Made by a program: the position numbers and the translations under genes. Of a stretch of 14,077 nucleotides of DNA, positions 7,475 to 14,077 are shown piece after piece. Position 1 is the first letter of the stretch, and each line of letters starts with the position of its first letter. The stretch is from Actinomycetes bacterium. Its GTDB lineage: Bacteria; Actinomycetota; Actinomycetes; Actinomycetales; Microbacteriaceae. The notes beneath the pieces are model-generated. The model was not told the origin of the DNA. It saw only the letters and a list, made by a program, of their open reading frames with translations, and did not search any database. Where the stretch lies: NCBI GenBank assembly GCA_023450335.1, contig JAEXHA010000162.1, positions 1 through 14,077 on the forward strand, read 5' to 3'.

Positions 7475-8008
7475 GGTCTGCGTCGCGGTGAAGGTGACGT
7501 TGTCGAGGTTCACCGAGAGGCTCTGCGAGTCGTTGTCCACCGCTGCGCCGAACGGGAAGTCCGCGGTCACGGTGACCGGGATCGTGTACGTTCCGGCACC
7601 GTCGAAGGTCAACTCGCCTGCCGCGAATGCGAGCGCGGCACCGGCCGGCGTGACTGCCGCAGCGGTGTCCACAGCGAACGCGATCTCGAGCGGGTTGTCG
7701 CGGCCGGTCGGCGACACCGCGATCGACCCCTGATCCAGTGCGATCGTGCCCCGGATGTTCGTACCTCCCGCGACCAGGGTCAGCGTGGTGTTGTACGTGG
7801 CGGAATCGCCCGGCACCCACGCACCGGTACCGGCCGTCGCCGCGCCCGTCCAGAGCTCGGTGCCCGCGGTGAGCTGGAGCGTGCCCGTCGAGACGGTGTA
7901 GTCCGCCAGGTTGGCGGAGCTGTTCCAGTAGGCGAGCGAGCCGGCGCCGCCGAGCAGCAGAACGGTGGCGGCCGCAGCCGCGATGGAACCCTTAACGAAC
8001 TTGTTCAC
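7466..8008 (-). CDS. Alternate signal-mediated exported protein, RER_14450-like
   Basis: This 180-residue protein is probably the main secreted cargo. The N-terminus VNKFVKGSIAAAAATVLLLGG followed by AGSLAYWNSSANL closely matches the alternate-signal-peptide exported proteins of actinobacteria (the RER_14450-type family, known from memory). The GG-x-GSLAYW junction is the probable recognition region for the neighbouring SipW-like peptidase. The mature part is acidic, Thr/Ala/Val-rich and beta-type, ending in LSVNLDNVTFTATQTAP, with no cysteines and no anchor. The GTG start at 8008 is chosen because GGGGAG lies 5 nt upstream and the hydrophobic signal begins right after it; an open frame extends to 8098 but would add an implausible leader. 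It is first in the cluster, follows a 237-bp AT-richer region, and is separated from the next gene by hairpins. TasA-like fibre formation is possible but not shown. Confidence 0.88.
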   Translation of the reverse strand: MNKFVKGSIAAAAATVLLLGGAGSLAYWNSSANLADYTVSTGTLQLTAGTELWTGAATAGTGAWVPGDSATYNTTLTLVAGGTNIRGTIALDQGSIAVSPTGRDNPLEIAFAVDTAAAVTPAGAALAFAAGELTFDGAGTYTIPVTVTADFPFGAAVDNDSQSLSVNLDNVTFTATQTAP

Positions 8009-8013
8009 GAATT

Positions 8014-8019
8014 CTCCCC
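8014..8019 (-). promoter_or_regulatory. Ribosome binding site deciding the GTG start at 8008
   Basis: GGGGAG reads on the minus strand at 8019-8014 and leaves 5 nt to the GTG at 8008. It supports this start over the in-frame ATG at 8098, which lies 30 codons upstream of the signal peptide. Confidence 0.7.
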
Positions 8020-8161
8020 AGAAATCGATCGGTGAATGCTCGCCCCTCCGGCCGGAGATCGATGGCGTCCCAGTCGGGTAACGGGGGGACATGACCACAG
8101 GTGGCAGCGAAGAGGTCGAGCCGATGTGATCCTGACGTTACTGATCGGAAGCCGGAAGAGT

Positions 8162-8196
8162 AGCCAAAAGTCGCAACCTTGCAGCAATCTTTGGCT
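8162..8196. repeat. Inverted repeat AGCCAAAAG / CTTTGGCT
   Basis: AGCCAAAAG at 8162-8170 and CTTTGGCT at 8189-8196 are inverted copies (one extra A in the first) separated by 18 bp. The pair lies in the AT-rich upstream region, about 50 nt after the end of the gene at 8246 in the minus direction. It could be an operator for the secretion cluster or a weak terminator hairpin for the upstream gene. Confidence 0.45.
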
Positions 8197-8245
8197 GATC
8201 TTGTACCGCGCTTGTGCTTTCGTTCGAAAAGTGATGGGAGCGCTC

Positions 8246-8941
8246 TCAGGCAGTCAGCTCACCACGTGTCGCGGGGCTGGGCTCGGCGTGCACGAGGATC
8301 GGCAGATGATCGCTGGTCCCCTGGGGCAGGGTCGTGATGCGATCGATGTCGAAACCGACGCTCGTCGCGAAGTCGTAGTGCCCCTTGAAGAACTTGTAGC
8401 GCGTGTACGTGCGCGCGTCGCTCAGATTCAGCTCGAATCCGGCGTCACGCACCCGCTGGCTCAGGTTCTCTTTGAAAACCGGATAGTTGTAGTCGCCGAG
8501 CATCAGGATCGGCAGGTGATCGCCGAGCTCGCTCAGCTCGGTCAATGCGGCCTGGATCTGCTTGCGCCGCAGCGAATTCAGCGCGGTCAGCGGCGCTGCG
8601 TGAAAGCTCGCGACGATGAACTCGCGCCCGTGGTCGATATCGCGCAGGCGCACGCCCAGCATCCGCTCTTCGGCGGGCTTGAGCACCCGGTCGTGCAGTG
8701 ACTTCTTCAGCGCCATCGACATGACTTCCAGCGCCCGGAAGGTGTTCTCGCGGTAGTAGACGGCCAGCCCGAGGCGGTTGCGGCTGGTGGCGTCGGCGAG
8801 CCGGAGTCCGCCGATCTGCGCCGGGATACCGGCGGTGTCGGCCTCTTGCAGGCAGAGGATGTCGACGCCGTACCGCTCGACCAGATCTTCCAGTTCGTGC
8901 GCTGCACGGTGCTTGCGGAGGTTGTACGAGATGATCCTCAT
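8246..8941 (-). CDS. Endonuclease/exonuclease/phosphatase-fold hydrolase
   Basis: This 231-residue cytosolic protein has the metal-dependent EEP fold in order: SYN (N7), LQEAD with the metal-binding E33, SFHAAP (H113), GDYNYP with D150 and N152, and the closing SDHLPI with D211/H212. These are the residues that position Mg2+ and activate water in the exonuclease III/DNase I/phosphodiesterase superfamily. No signal peptide or extra domain is visible, and the length is near the minimum for the fold. The substrate cannot be inferred; it could be a nucleic acid, a phosphoester or a lipid headgroup. A GGTGGAGG ribosome site precedes the ATG. It begins 35 bp after truA and may share its transcript. 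Confidence 0.9.
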   Translation of the reverse strand: MRIISYNLRKHRAAHELEDLVERYGVDILCLQEADTAGIPAQIGGLRLADATSRNRLGLAVYYRENTFRALEVMSMALKKSLHDRVLKPAEERMLGVRLRDIDHGREFIVASFHAAPLTALNSLRRKQIQAALTELSELGDHLPILMLGDYNYPVFKENLSQRVRDAGFELNLSDARTYTRYKFFKGHYDFATSVGFDIDRITTLPQGTSDHLPILVHAEPSPATRGELTA

Positions 8942-8976
8942 GCTGCCTCCACCCTACGCCGCGCAGGTTACGGCGG

Positions 8977-9810
8977 TCAGTCGTCGAGGTTGCGCCTCGC
9001 CCGGGTCTGCTCGGCCCGCGCGGCGAGCAGGTCGTCGGCGGGGTAGCCGACCTCGGTCAGGGTGAGGCCCCGCGCGGCGAGCACCTTGAAGTCGCTGGTG
9101 CGCTCGCCCGCATCGCGGATGTCGGCCAGGTCCTCGGCGTCGAGACGGTCTTCGCCGACGGCGACACACGCCCCGACCAGGGCGCGGACCATGCTGTGGC
9201 AGAAGGCGTCGGCTTTGACATTGGCGATCAGGATGCCGGTGGCCTCGCGCCGCCAGTCGTACTCGAGCAGGGTGCGGATCGTCGTCGCCTCTTCACGCGG
9301 CTTGCAGTACGCGGCGAAATCATGCAGGCCGATCAGCGAGCGGGCGGCCGCGTCCATGGCATCCACATCGAGATGCGCGTTCACCGTGGTGGTGTTGTGT
9401 CGCGTCAAGGGGTCGTAGCCGGCGGTGCGGTCTGCGATGCGGTACGCGTACCGGCGCCACACCGCCGAGAAACGCGCGTCGAAGCCGTCGGGCGCGATCC
9501 CAGTGCGTCGCACCGCCACGTCCGGGTATTGACCGAGTACGCCGTTGAGCCGCGCGGCGAGCGCCTCCGGCGCGGGGTTGCGACTCTTGGCCAGTCGGGC
9601 CTGTTGCGTCTCGGACAGATCGAGGTGGGCGACCTGGCCGGCGGCGTGCACCCCGGCATCCGTCCGCCCGGCCACCACCAGCCGGGGGTCACCGCCCAGA
9701 ATCCGGGCGATCGCGGCCTCGACCGTGCCCTGCACCGTGCGCAGTCCGGGCTGCCGAGCCCAGCCGCGGAATCCCGCGCCGTCGTAGGCGATATCGAGTC
9801 GGAGCCGCAC
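8977..9810 (-). CDS. truA: tRNA pseudouridine synthase A (TruA)
   Basis: This 277-residue enzyme converts uridines 38-40 in the tRNA anticodon stem to pseudouridine in the cytosol. The N-terminus RLRLDIAYDGAGFRGWARQPG and the catalytic loop VAGRTDAGVHA, with nucleophile D51, are diagnostic. The downstream RRYAYRI, DFAAYCK and AFCHSMVRALVG blocks are also typical of TruA. Length is slightly above the Escherichia coli enzyme. The start is a GTG at 9810, which places the AYDG motif at the standard distance; the ribosome site is weak. It lies 36 bp after the siderophore-interacting gene and 35 bp before the EEP gene, so one minus-strand transcript is likely. In many actinobacteria truA sits beside ribosomal protein genes, so this context is different. 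Confidence 0.96.
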   Translation of the reverse strand: MRLRLDIAYDGAGFRGWARQPGLRTVQGTVEAAIARILGGDPRLVVAGRTDAGVHAAGQVAHLDLSETQQARLAKSRNPAPEALAARLNGVLGQYPDVAVRRTGIAPDGFDARFSAVWRRYAYRIADRTAGYDPLTRHNTTTVNAHLDVDAMDAAARSLIGLHDFAAYCKPREEATTIRTLLEYDWRREATGILIANVKADAFCHSMVRALVGACVAVGEDRLDAEDLADIRDAGERTSDFKVLAARGLTLTEVGYPADDLLAARAEQTRARRNLDD

Positions 9811-9846
9811 GTGTTCAGCCTATCGGCGGGTGCGCGCCACGCCCGA

Positions 9847-10728
9847 TCAGTCCTCGAAGATCTGGCCCACCGGCTCGCGCTTCTCCGACTGGAAACGGTC
9901 TTCGGTACGCCCGTGCGCCCAATATGCCGAAAGCGACATGTCACGGCGGCCGATGCCCCACTCGCCCTGCAGCAGACCGCGCAGCTGTTTCATCGCCTCG
10001 CGCTCACCGTGCGCGAACACCTCGACAGGGCCGGTCGGCACCGGCAGGGCGCGCACGGCGTCGACGAGCACCTGACCGTACGGCGCGGTTCGACCGTCGG
10101 CGTTGCGGTGCAGCCAGCGCACCTCGACGCCGGCGGGCGCGGCCAGGGCGATCTGTTCGGCGGCGTCGCCGACTTCGATGAGGGCCAGACCACGGGCGGT
10201 CGGCGCGAGAGCCTCCAGCGCGGCGTCGATGGCCGGGATGGCGGAGTCATCGCCGATGAAGAGGTGCTCGACGTCGCCGTCGGCCGGGCTGAACTGGGCG
10301 CCGGGGCCCGAGAAGCACACCGTGTCGCCCACCTGCGCGGCTGCTGCCCAGGGCCCGGCCATGCCCTCGTCGCCGTGCACCACGAAGTCGATGGCAAGAC
10401 TGCGCGCGGCGGTGTCGATCGACCGGATCGTGTACGTGCGGCGCACCGGCATGTCGTCCGGCTCGAGCGTCGCGCGCAGCGCGTCAAGGTCGTACGGGGG
10501 CTGCAGGCCCAGCGCGGGCTTGGCGAACAGCATCTTCACGTACTTGTCGGTCTTGGCGAGCTTGTCGGGATCGGCCCCGGCAAGGAACGCGTCGAATCCC
10601 TCGCCACCGAGATGGATGCGCACCAGGCGCGGGCTCAACCGCTCGACGCCGACCACCTCGAGCACTGTCTGGGTGCCGCGGCGCGGGGCGCGGGCCGGTT
10701 CGGTCGTCGTCACGGACGTGTCGGGCAT
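9847..10728 (-). CDS. Siderophore-interacting FAD/NAD(P)H protein
   Basis: This 293-residue cytosolic flavoprotein belongs to the SIP/ViuB ferric-siderophore reductase family, which releases iron from imported siderophores. The FAD-binding domain shows MPVRRTYTIRS, then the DFVVHGDEGMAGPWA loop and VGDTVCFSGPGAQF. The C-terminal SIP domain shows LFIGDDSAIPAI, then the family's closing SAYWAHGRTEDRF. The ATG at 10728 is chosen because GGAGGAGA lies 4 nt upstream and the protein then begins with a short Thr/Pro-rich lead into the FAD domain. The open frame extends upstream to 10893, but that part is arginine/proline-rich and has no family counterpart. No transport or siderophore synthesis gene is present in the window, so the iron context is unsupported by neighbours. 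Confidence 0.93.
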   Translation of the reverse strand: MPDTSVTTTEPARAPRRGTQTVLEVVGVERLSPRLVRIHLGGEGFDAFLAGADPDKLAKTDKYVKMLFAKPALGLQPPYDLDALRATLEPDDMPVRRTYTIRSIDTAARSLAIDFVVHGDEGMAGPWAAAAQVGDTVCFSGPGAQFSPADGDVEHLFIGDDSAIPAIDAALEALAPTARGLALIEVGDAAEQIALAAPAGVEVRWLHRNADGRTAPYGQVLVDAVRALPVPTGPVEVFAHGEREAMKQLRGLLQGEWGIGRRDMSLSAYWAHGRTEDRFQSEKREPVGQIFED

Positions 10729-10732
10729 GGTC

Positions 10733-10740
10733 TCTCCTCC
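10733..10740 (-). promoter_or_regulatory. Strong ribosome binding site deciding the start at 10728
   Basis: GGAGGAGA reads on the minus strand at 10740-10733, 4 nt before the ATG. It is the best Shine-Dalgarno match in the window and rules against the longer open frame that begins at 10893. Confidence 0.75.
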
Positions 10741-10849
10741 ATCGGCCGCGCGGTGGCGGTCGGCGGGCTGTCGCACCGGCGGCGCCGACAGCCTGAACGC
10801 CGCGGAATCCCCACGCGAGCGCTCTCTTCGAGCGTACCCATCCCCGACC

Positions 10850-10960
10850 GGTCCGGGGCCGGCGTCGCCACAGGGCCGCAGCCGGCTCCTCACGGGCCGC
10901 GGCGACCGTCTTCACCGGGCTCCGGCCGCCATCTTCACAAGGCCGCGGCCAACTCCTCAC
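10850..10960. repeat. Five degenerate 22-bp tandem repeats at and after the sugar-kinase stop
   Basis: Units end in a (T/C)C(T/G)(T/C)CAC-like motif and cover 10939-10960, 10916-10938 (23 bp), 10894-10915, 10872-10893 and 10850-10871 on the plus strand. The first unit encodes the kinase C-terminus (REELAAAL) and the fourth matches it at about 18 of 22 positions. The remaining units are more diverged, and the last is weak. The array fills much of the 206-bp gap between the kinase and the siderophore-interacting gene; nothing else is evident there. Confidence 0.5.
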
Positions 10961-11825
10961 GGGTCGGCGGGTCGGCGCCCACTCGCGAGACCGTGATGCC
11001 GGCGGCGACCGCCGCACGGCGCAGCGCGCGCTCGACCGCCGCCTCACTCGTGAACAGCAGCGGGTCTTCGAGCGCGCTCGCGATGAGCGCCGCCATGTAG
11101 GCGTCGCCCGCCCCGATCGTGTCGGCCACATCGGTGGCCCACACCGGCGACTCGACGATGCCCTCCGGGCCCAGCGCGAGCGTGGAGCGGCTCCCCCGCG
11201 TCAGCACGACCAGCCGCGGTCCGCGTGCCGCGATGTCGGTGAGCACCTCTTCGGGTTGCCGGCCGGGGTACAGCCACGCGGCATCCTCATCACTCAGTCG
11301 CACGAGGTCGGCAGCCGCCGCCGCCCGGCCGAACCGGCGCAATGCCGCATCGCGTTCGCCGATGAGCGCGGGCCGGATGTTCGGGTCGACGGTCACCAGC
11401 TGTCCGCCGTGCGCGGCATGCTCGAGCGTGTCGACGACGGCATCGGCGCCCGGCATGGCGAACAGCGCGACCGAGCCGGCGTGCACGAGCGCGATGCCGT
11501 CGAGAACCGGCCGCTCCAGCGCCCAATCGAGGTCGAACTCGTATGTCGCCGCCCCGTCGGCACCGATCCGCGCCCGGGCGGTCGCCGTCCTGGCCTCCAC
11601 CCATGACGCCTTCTGCAGGCGCACGCCGGCCGATGCCAGATGTTCGGCGATCTGTGCCCCTCGGGCGTCGCGCCCGATGCGCGTGAGCAGCTGCGTCGCG
11701 ACCCCGAGACGGGCGAGCCCGACGGCGACATTGGCGGGGCTGCCACCCACGATCTCGCGCGTCCCCGAACCCGATTCGACGAGGTCGATCAGCGCCTCGC
11801 CGACGACCAGGACGTCTGAGCCCAT
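10935..11825 (-). CDS. PfkB-family carbohydrate kinase (fructokinase-like)
   Basis: This 296-residue cytosolic enzyme should phosphorylate a sugar with ATP. The N-terminal VVGEALIDLV and GGSPANVAVGLARLG (sugar-binding PfkB signature) and the C-terminal DTIGAGDAYMAALI, with catalytic D241 in the anion-hole GAGD, are all present. VTVDPNIRPAL and LTRGSRSTLAL also fit ribokinase/fructokinase-type members. Fructokinase is the likeliest activity, but the substrate is not proven. The ATG at 11825 is preferred because AGGAGAGG (11842-11835) lies 9 nt upstream; the ATG at 11834 directly abuts that site. The gene is divergent from the acyltransferase and 206 bp upstream of the siderophore-interacting gene. 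Its C-terminal codons are part of a degenerate tandem repeat that continues past the stop. No transporter is adjacent. Confidence 0.92.
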   Translation of the reverse strand: MGSDVLVVGEALIDLVESGSGTREIVGGSPANVAVGLARLGVATQLLTRIGRDARGAQIAEHLASAGVRLQKASWVEARTATARARIGADGAATYEFDLDWALERPVLDGIALVHAGSVALFAMPGADAVVDTLEHAAHGGQLVTVDPNIRPALIGERDAALRRFGRAAAAADLVRLSDEDAAWLYPGRQPEEVLTDIAARGPRLVVLTRGSRSTLALGPEGIVESPVWATDVADTIGAGDAYMAALIASALEDPLLFTSEAAVERALRRAAVAAGITVSRVGADPPTREELAAAL

Positions 11826-11913
11826 GGCATCCATCCTCTCCTGTCGGCCGGTGAGGTTCTCAGAGTCCGAACGTACACTGGACGAAGCCTCCCGACACCT
11901 GCCTCCAGATCGA

Positions 11914-13974
11914 ATGACGACTCCTTCACGCTCCCGCTTCGCGGGCCTCGACGGCCTGCGCGCCATCGCCGTGATCCTCGTGGTCGTCTACCACCTGTTC
12001 CCGGGGCTGCGGGTGCGCAGCGGATTCCTCGGCGTCGACGTGTTCTTCGTCATCTCGGGCTTTCTGATCACCTCGCTGCTGCTGCGTGAGCGCGCCGCGA
12101 CCGGCACGATCGCGCTCGGCTCGTTCTGGCGGCGCCGCCTGCGGCGGCTCGTGCCCGCGCTCGCGCTGGTGGTCACCGTGTGCGCCACGGCGGCGTGGGT
12201 GGTCGGCGGCGATGTGCTCGTCGACCTGGGCCGGCAGCTGCTGGGCGCGGCGACCTTCTCCTACAACTGGGTCTCGATTCTCGACGACGCCTCGTACTTC
12301 GCGGCCGCGCAGCCCGAGATCTTCCGCAACCTGTGGTCACTGGCCGTCGAAGAGCAGTTCTACCTGTTCTGGCCCCTGCTGCTGCCGCTGTTCCTGCTGC
12401 TGCGCCGCCGCTGGCGGGTGACCGCCGCGCTGCTGCTGGGTGCCGCTTCGGCCGGCTGGGCGGTACTCGCGTTGAACGCCGCCGACCCCACGCGCACGTA
12501 CTACGGCACCGACACCCACGCGTTCGGACTGCTGCTCGGCGTGGCCCTGGCCTTCAGCGTGCACGCACTGCCGCTGCGTCGCGTGCGGCCGGCGTGGGGC
12601 GGCATCGTGGGCGTGCTGGCCCTGGCGGGGCTCGTCGTGGTGGCCGTGCTCGACCCCACCCCGACCGCATGGACCTTCCCGGGCGCGCTCCTGCTGGCCT
12701 CGGCGCTGACGGCCGTGATCATCCTCGTCGCCATCGCGCCCGGCTCGTGGTTCGGCCGCGCACTCGACATCGCGCCCCTGCGCTGGATCGGCGAGCGGTC
12801 GTATGGCATCTACCTGTGGCACTGGCCGCTGGTCGTGTTGCTGGCCGCCGCGCTGGCCGGTGCGACGGCGGATGCCGGAGTGCCGCTGCCCGTGGGCCTC
12901 GCGGCCCTCGCGCTCACCCTCGCCGCAGCCGAACTGTCGTACCGGTTCGTCGAGCAGCCGGTGCGGCGTCACGGGTTCCGGGGAGTGCTGACGCGCGCGC
13001 GCGAAGGCCTGTCAGCGAACCCGGCGCAGCGATTCAGCACGGTCACCGCGCTGGCGGCGATCATCGCCGTCGCGGGCGGCACCGGTGCCGCCGTCGCCAC
13101 CGCCCCTCGGGTCACCTCGAGCGAAGCGGTGGTGCAGGCGGGCCAGAGCGCCTTGGATGCCACGGGCTCGGCCGAGCCGACCGTGCGCACCATCGCGAAC
13201 GCACCCATCCGGCCCGGCGACCGCGACGAGCCACCCCTGTGCATCGACGATGTCGTCACCGCCGAGGGCGGCCATTGCACGCCCCGCGATGGACGTCCCC
13301 TGCCGCCCGAGCCGGCGCCGGTCGACGGCGCGCGGGTGTCGGCCATCGGCGATTCGGTGATGCTCGCGTCGGCGGACGGCCTGCTGCAGCGCCTCCCCGG
13401 CATCCAGGTCGACGCGAAGGTCTCGCGCGGCATGCACTCGGGGCCCGGCATCGTGGCCGATCTGGCTTCGCGCGGCAAGCTGCGCGACTACGTCGTGGTC
13501 GCCCTGGGCACCAACGGACCGGTGTCGGCCGCGTCGCTGAAGGAGCTCTACGCCGCGGTGGGGCGCGATCGAGTGCTCGTGCTCGTGAACGCCTACGCGC
13601 CGCGCGATTGGATTGCGGGGGTCAACCGCGATCTCGAAGAGTTCGCACGCAGCCATCCCGGTGTCGCGATCGCCGACTGGTCGAACGCGATCGCCCCGCA
13701 TACCGACCTGCTGGCCGGCGACCGGATCCACCCCGGGCACGCCGGCGGAAAGGTGTTCGCCGAGACCGTCGGCGAGGTCGTCGACGACATCGAGCAGCAG
13801 CATGCGACCGTCACCTACCAGGTCGAGCTGGCCCAGTGGACCGCCCAGAAGACCTTCGGCCCCGCCGCCGATGACGCGCATCGCGGCGCCACGCCCGACG
13901 CCGCCGCCTCCGACGACGGCGCATCCGACCCCGCGGATCGTCCTTCCGGCCCCGCCGAGCCGCCCAGCCGCTGA
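11914..13974 (+). CDS. OatA-like acyltransferase 3 with C-terminal SGNH domain
   Basis: This 686-residue membrane enzyme probably acylates (typically O-acetylates) a cell-wall or surface glycan. The N-terminal AT3 domain begins with FAGLDGLRAIAVILVVVYH, with catalytic H27, then SGFLGVDVFFVISGFLI, RRLRRLVPALA, NLWSLAVEEQFYLFWP and WIGERSYGIYLWHWPL, with about ten membrane helices to residue 360. Another helix (about 375-395) leads to an extracytoplasmic SGNH domain with GDS (S481), GTN (N534) and DRIHPGH (D603, H606), all intact. A Pro/Ala/Asp/Ser-rich tail of about 45 residues follows. The ATG at 11914 fits the family N-terminus; the open frame extends far upstream but as antisense to the kinase gene. 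No strong ribosome site precedes it. Specificity (peptidoglycan, polysaccharide or other) cannot be read. The gene stands alone. Confidence 0.92.
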   Translation: MTTPSRSRFAGLDGLRAIAVILVVVYHLFPGLRVRSGFLGVDVFFVISGFLITSLLLRERAATGTIALGSFWRRRLRRLVPALALVVTVCATAAWVVGGDVLVDLGRQLLGAATFSYNWVSILDDASYFAAAQPEIFRNLWSLAVEEQFYLFWPLLLPLFLLLRRRWRVTAALLLGAASAGWAVLALNAADPTRTYYGTDTHAFGLLLGVALAFSVHALPLRRVRPAWGGIVGVLALAGLVVVAVLDPTPTAWTFPGALLLASALTAVIILVAIAPGSWFGRALDIAPLRWIGERSYGIYLWHWPLVVLLAAALAGATADAGVPLPVGLAALALTLAAAELSYRFVEQPVRRHGFRGVLTRAREGLSANPAQRFSTVTALAAIIAVAGGTGAAVATAPRVTSSEAVVQAGQSALDATGSAEPTVRTIANAPIRPGDRDEPPLCIDDVVTAEGGHCTPRDGRPLPPEPAPVDGARVSAIGDSVMLASADGLLQRLPGIQVDAKVSRGMHSGPGIVADLASRGKLRDYVVVALGTNGPVSAASLKELYAAVGRDRVLVLVNAYAPRDWIAGVNRDLEEFARSHPGVAIADWSNAIAPHTDLLAGDRIHPGHAGGKVFAETVGEVVDDIEQQHATVTYQVELAQWTAQKTFGPAADDAHRGATPDAAASDDGASDPADRPSGPAEPPSR

Positions 13975-14077
13975 CCCCACCGCCACGCACCCCCATCTCG
14001 CCGAGCCGCCCAGATGCGTACGAGCCGCCTACCCCCACGCACCCCCACCTCGCCGAGCCGCCCAGATACGTACGAGC
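13953..14077. repeat. Direct repeat array starting in the acyltransferase 3' end
   Basis: Two 43-bp copies at 13983-14025 and 14035-14077 match at 41 positions, with a 52-bp period. Their 15-bp core (cgccgagccgcccag) occurs at 13999-14013 and 14051-14065, and a third time at 13953-13967, inside the last codons of the acyltransferase. The second copy ends exactly at the window edge, so the array may continue. No gene is supported in this stretch. Confidence 0.8.

Larger units (their letters stand above)
8009..8245 (-). promoter_or_regulatory. Probable promoter/5' leader region of the exported-protein cluster
   Basis: This is the longest gene-free stretch. The half from about 8100 to 8235 is clearly AT-richer than the surrounding genes, as expected of a promoter. 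It holds an inverted repeat (8162-8196). Minus-strand hexamers TTGCTG and TACTCT lie near that repeat but are 19 bp apart, longer than ideal. Closer to the gene are a 12-bp palindrome (8046-8057) and a GTCCC/GGGAC stem (8067-8071 with 8086-8090) that would lie in the 5' leader. No known riboswitch was recognised. Confidence 0.45.

Noticed and set aside
8221..8245. CTTTCG/CGAAAG inverted repeat and GAGCGCTC palindrome after the EEP gene as a terminator
   Set aside because: The first leaves only a 2-nt loop and the second is a short palindrome without a T-run, so neither makes a convincing terminator.
9196..11100. Large plus-strand open frame of 634 codons
   Set aside because: It lies opposite truA and the siderophore-interacting gene, which have diagnostic motifs; the translation is low-complexity and typical of GC-rich antisense frames.
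11871..11879. Possible divergent -10 elements (TACACT on plus, TACGTT on minus) between the kinase and acyltransferase genes
   Set aside because: Neither has a recognisable -35 hexamer at normal spacing, so chance similarity is likely.
11119..11913. Long upstream extension of the acyltransferase reading frame
   Set aside because: It is antisense to the well-supported PfkB kinase; its serine/arginine-rich translation has no family features, and the AT3 domain begins right after the ATG at 11914.
13953..14077. Insertion-sequence end or attachment site
   Set aside because: No transposase, integrase, target duplication or terminal inverted repeat is visible within the window; only direct repeats can be supported.

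Overview
This is a high-GC (roughly 70%) window with the gene density and codon use of an actinobacterium. The best fit is the Microbacteriaceae, probably Microbacterium or a close relative. That placement is inferred from the alternate-signal-peptide exported proteins, the DUF1684 protein, the siderophore-interacting protein and overall style; no rRNA or other marker gene is present. Ten complete genes and one partial gene fill almost all of the DNA. The longest gene-free stretch is about 237 bp (8009-8245).

Layout. At the left edge, on the minus strand, lies a DUF1684-family protein that runs off the window. Its N-terminal third carries an in-frame 15-bp tandem repeat. Divergent from it (945-4589, plus) is a tight three-gene signalling operon: an OmpR-type response regulator, a membrane PAS histidine kinase, and a 7-helix membrane protein whose C-terminal domain looks like a GGDEF domain that has lost its active-site signature. 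Facing it (8008 down to 4662, minus) is a four-gene secretion cluster. It holds three exported proteins with alternate (SipW/TasA-type) signal peptides and an ER-type (Ser/His/Asp) signal peptidase I. The last three genes are joined by two ATGA stop/start overlaps. The largest cargo appears to end in a ricin-B-like lectin region of lower GC content. A long hairpin separates the first cargo gene from the rest.

Upstream on the minus strand lie an endonuclease/exonuclease/phosphatase-fold protein, truA, a siderophore-interacting FAD protein and a PfkB-family sugar kinase. Divergent from the kinase (11914-13974, plus) is an OatA-like acyltransferase with a C-terminal SGNH domain, followed by a direct-repeat array that reaches the right edge.

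How they work together. The secretion cluster looks self-contained: the peptidase probably processes the three co-transcribed cargo proteins at the cell surface. The kinase/regulator/7TM unit is probably one signalling pathway whose third member is a non-catalytic GGDEF relic or adaptor. The acyltransferase probably modifies a cell-envelope glycan. No functional link between these units is shown by the sequence beyond adjacency. The most unusual material is the pseudo-GGDEF partner, the lectin-tailed alternate-signal cargo, the cluster hairpins, and three separate degenerate tandem repeats (542-631, 10850-10960, 13953-14077).
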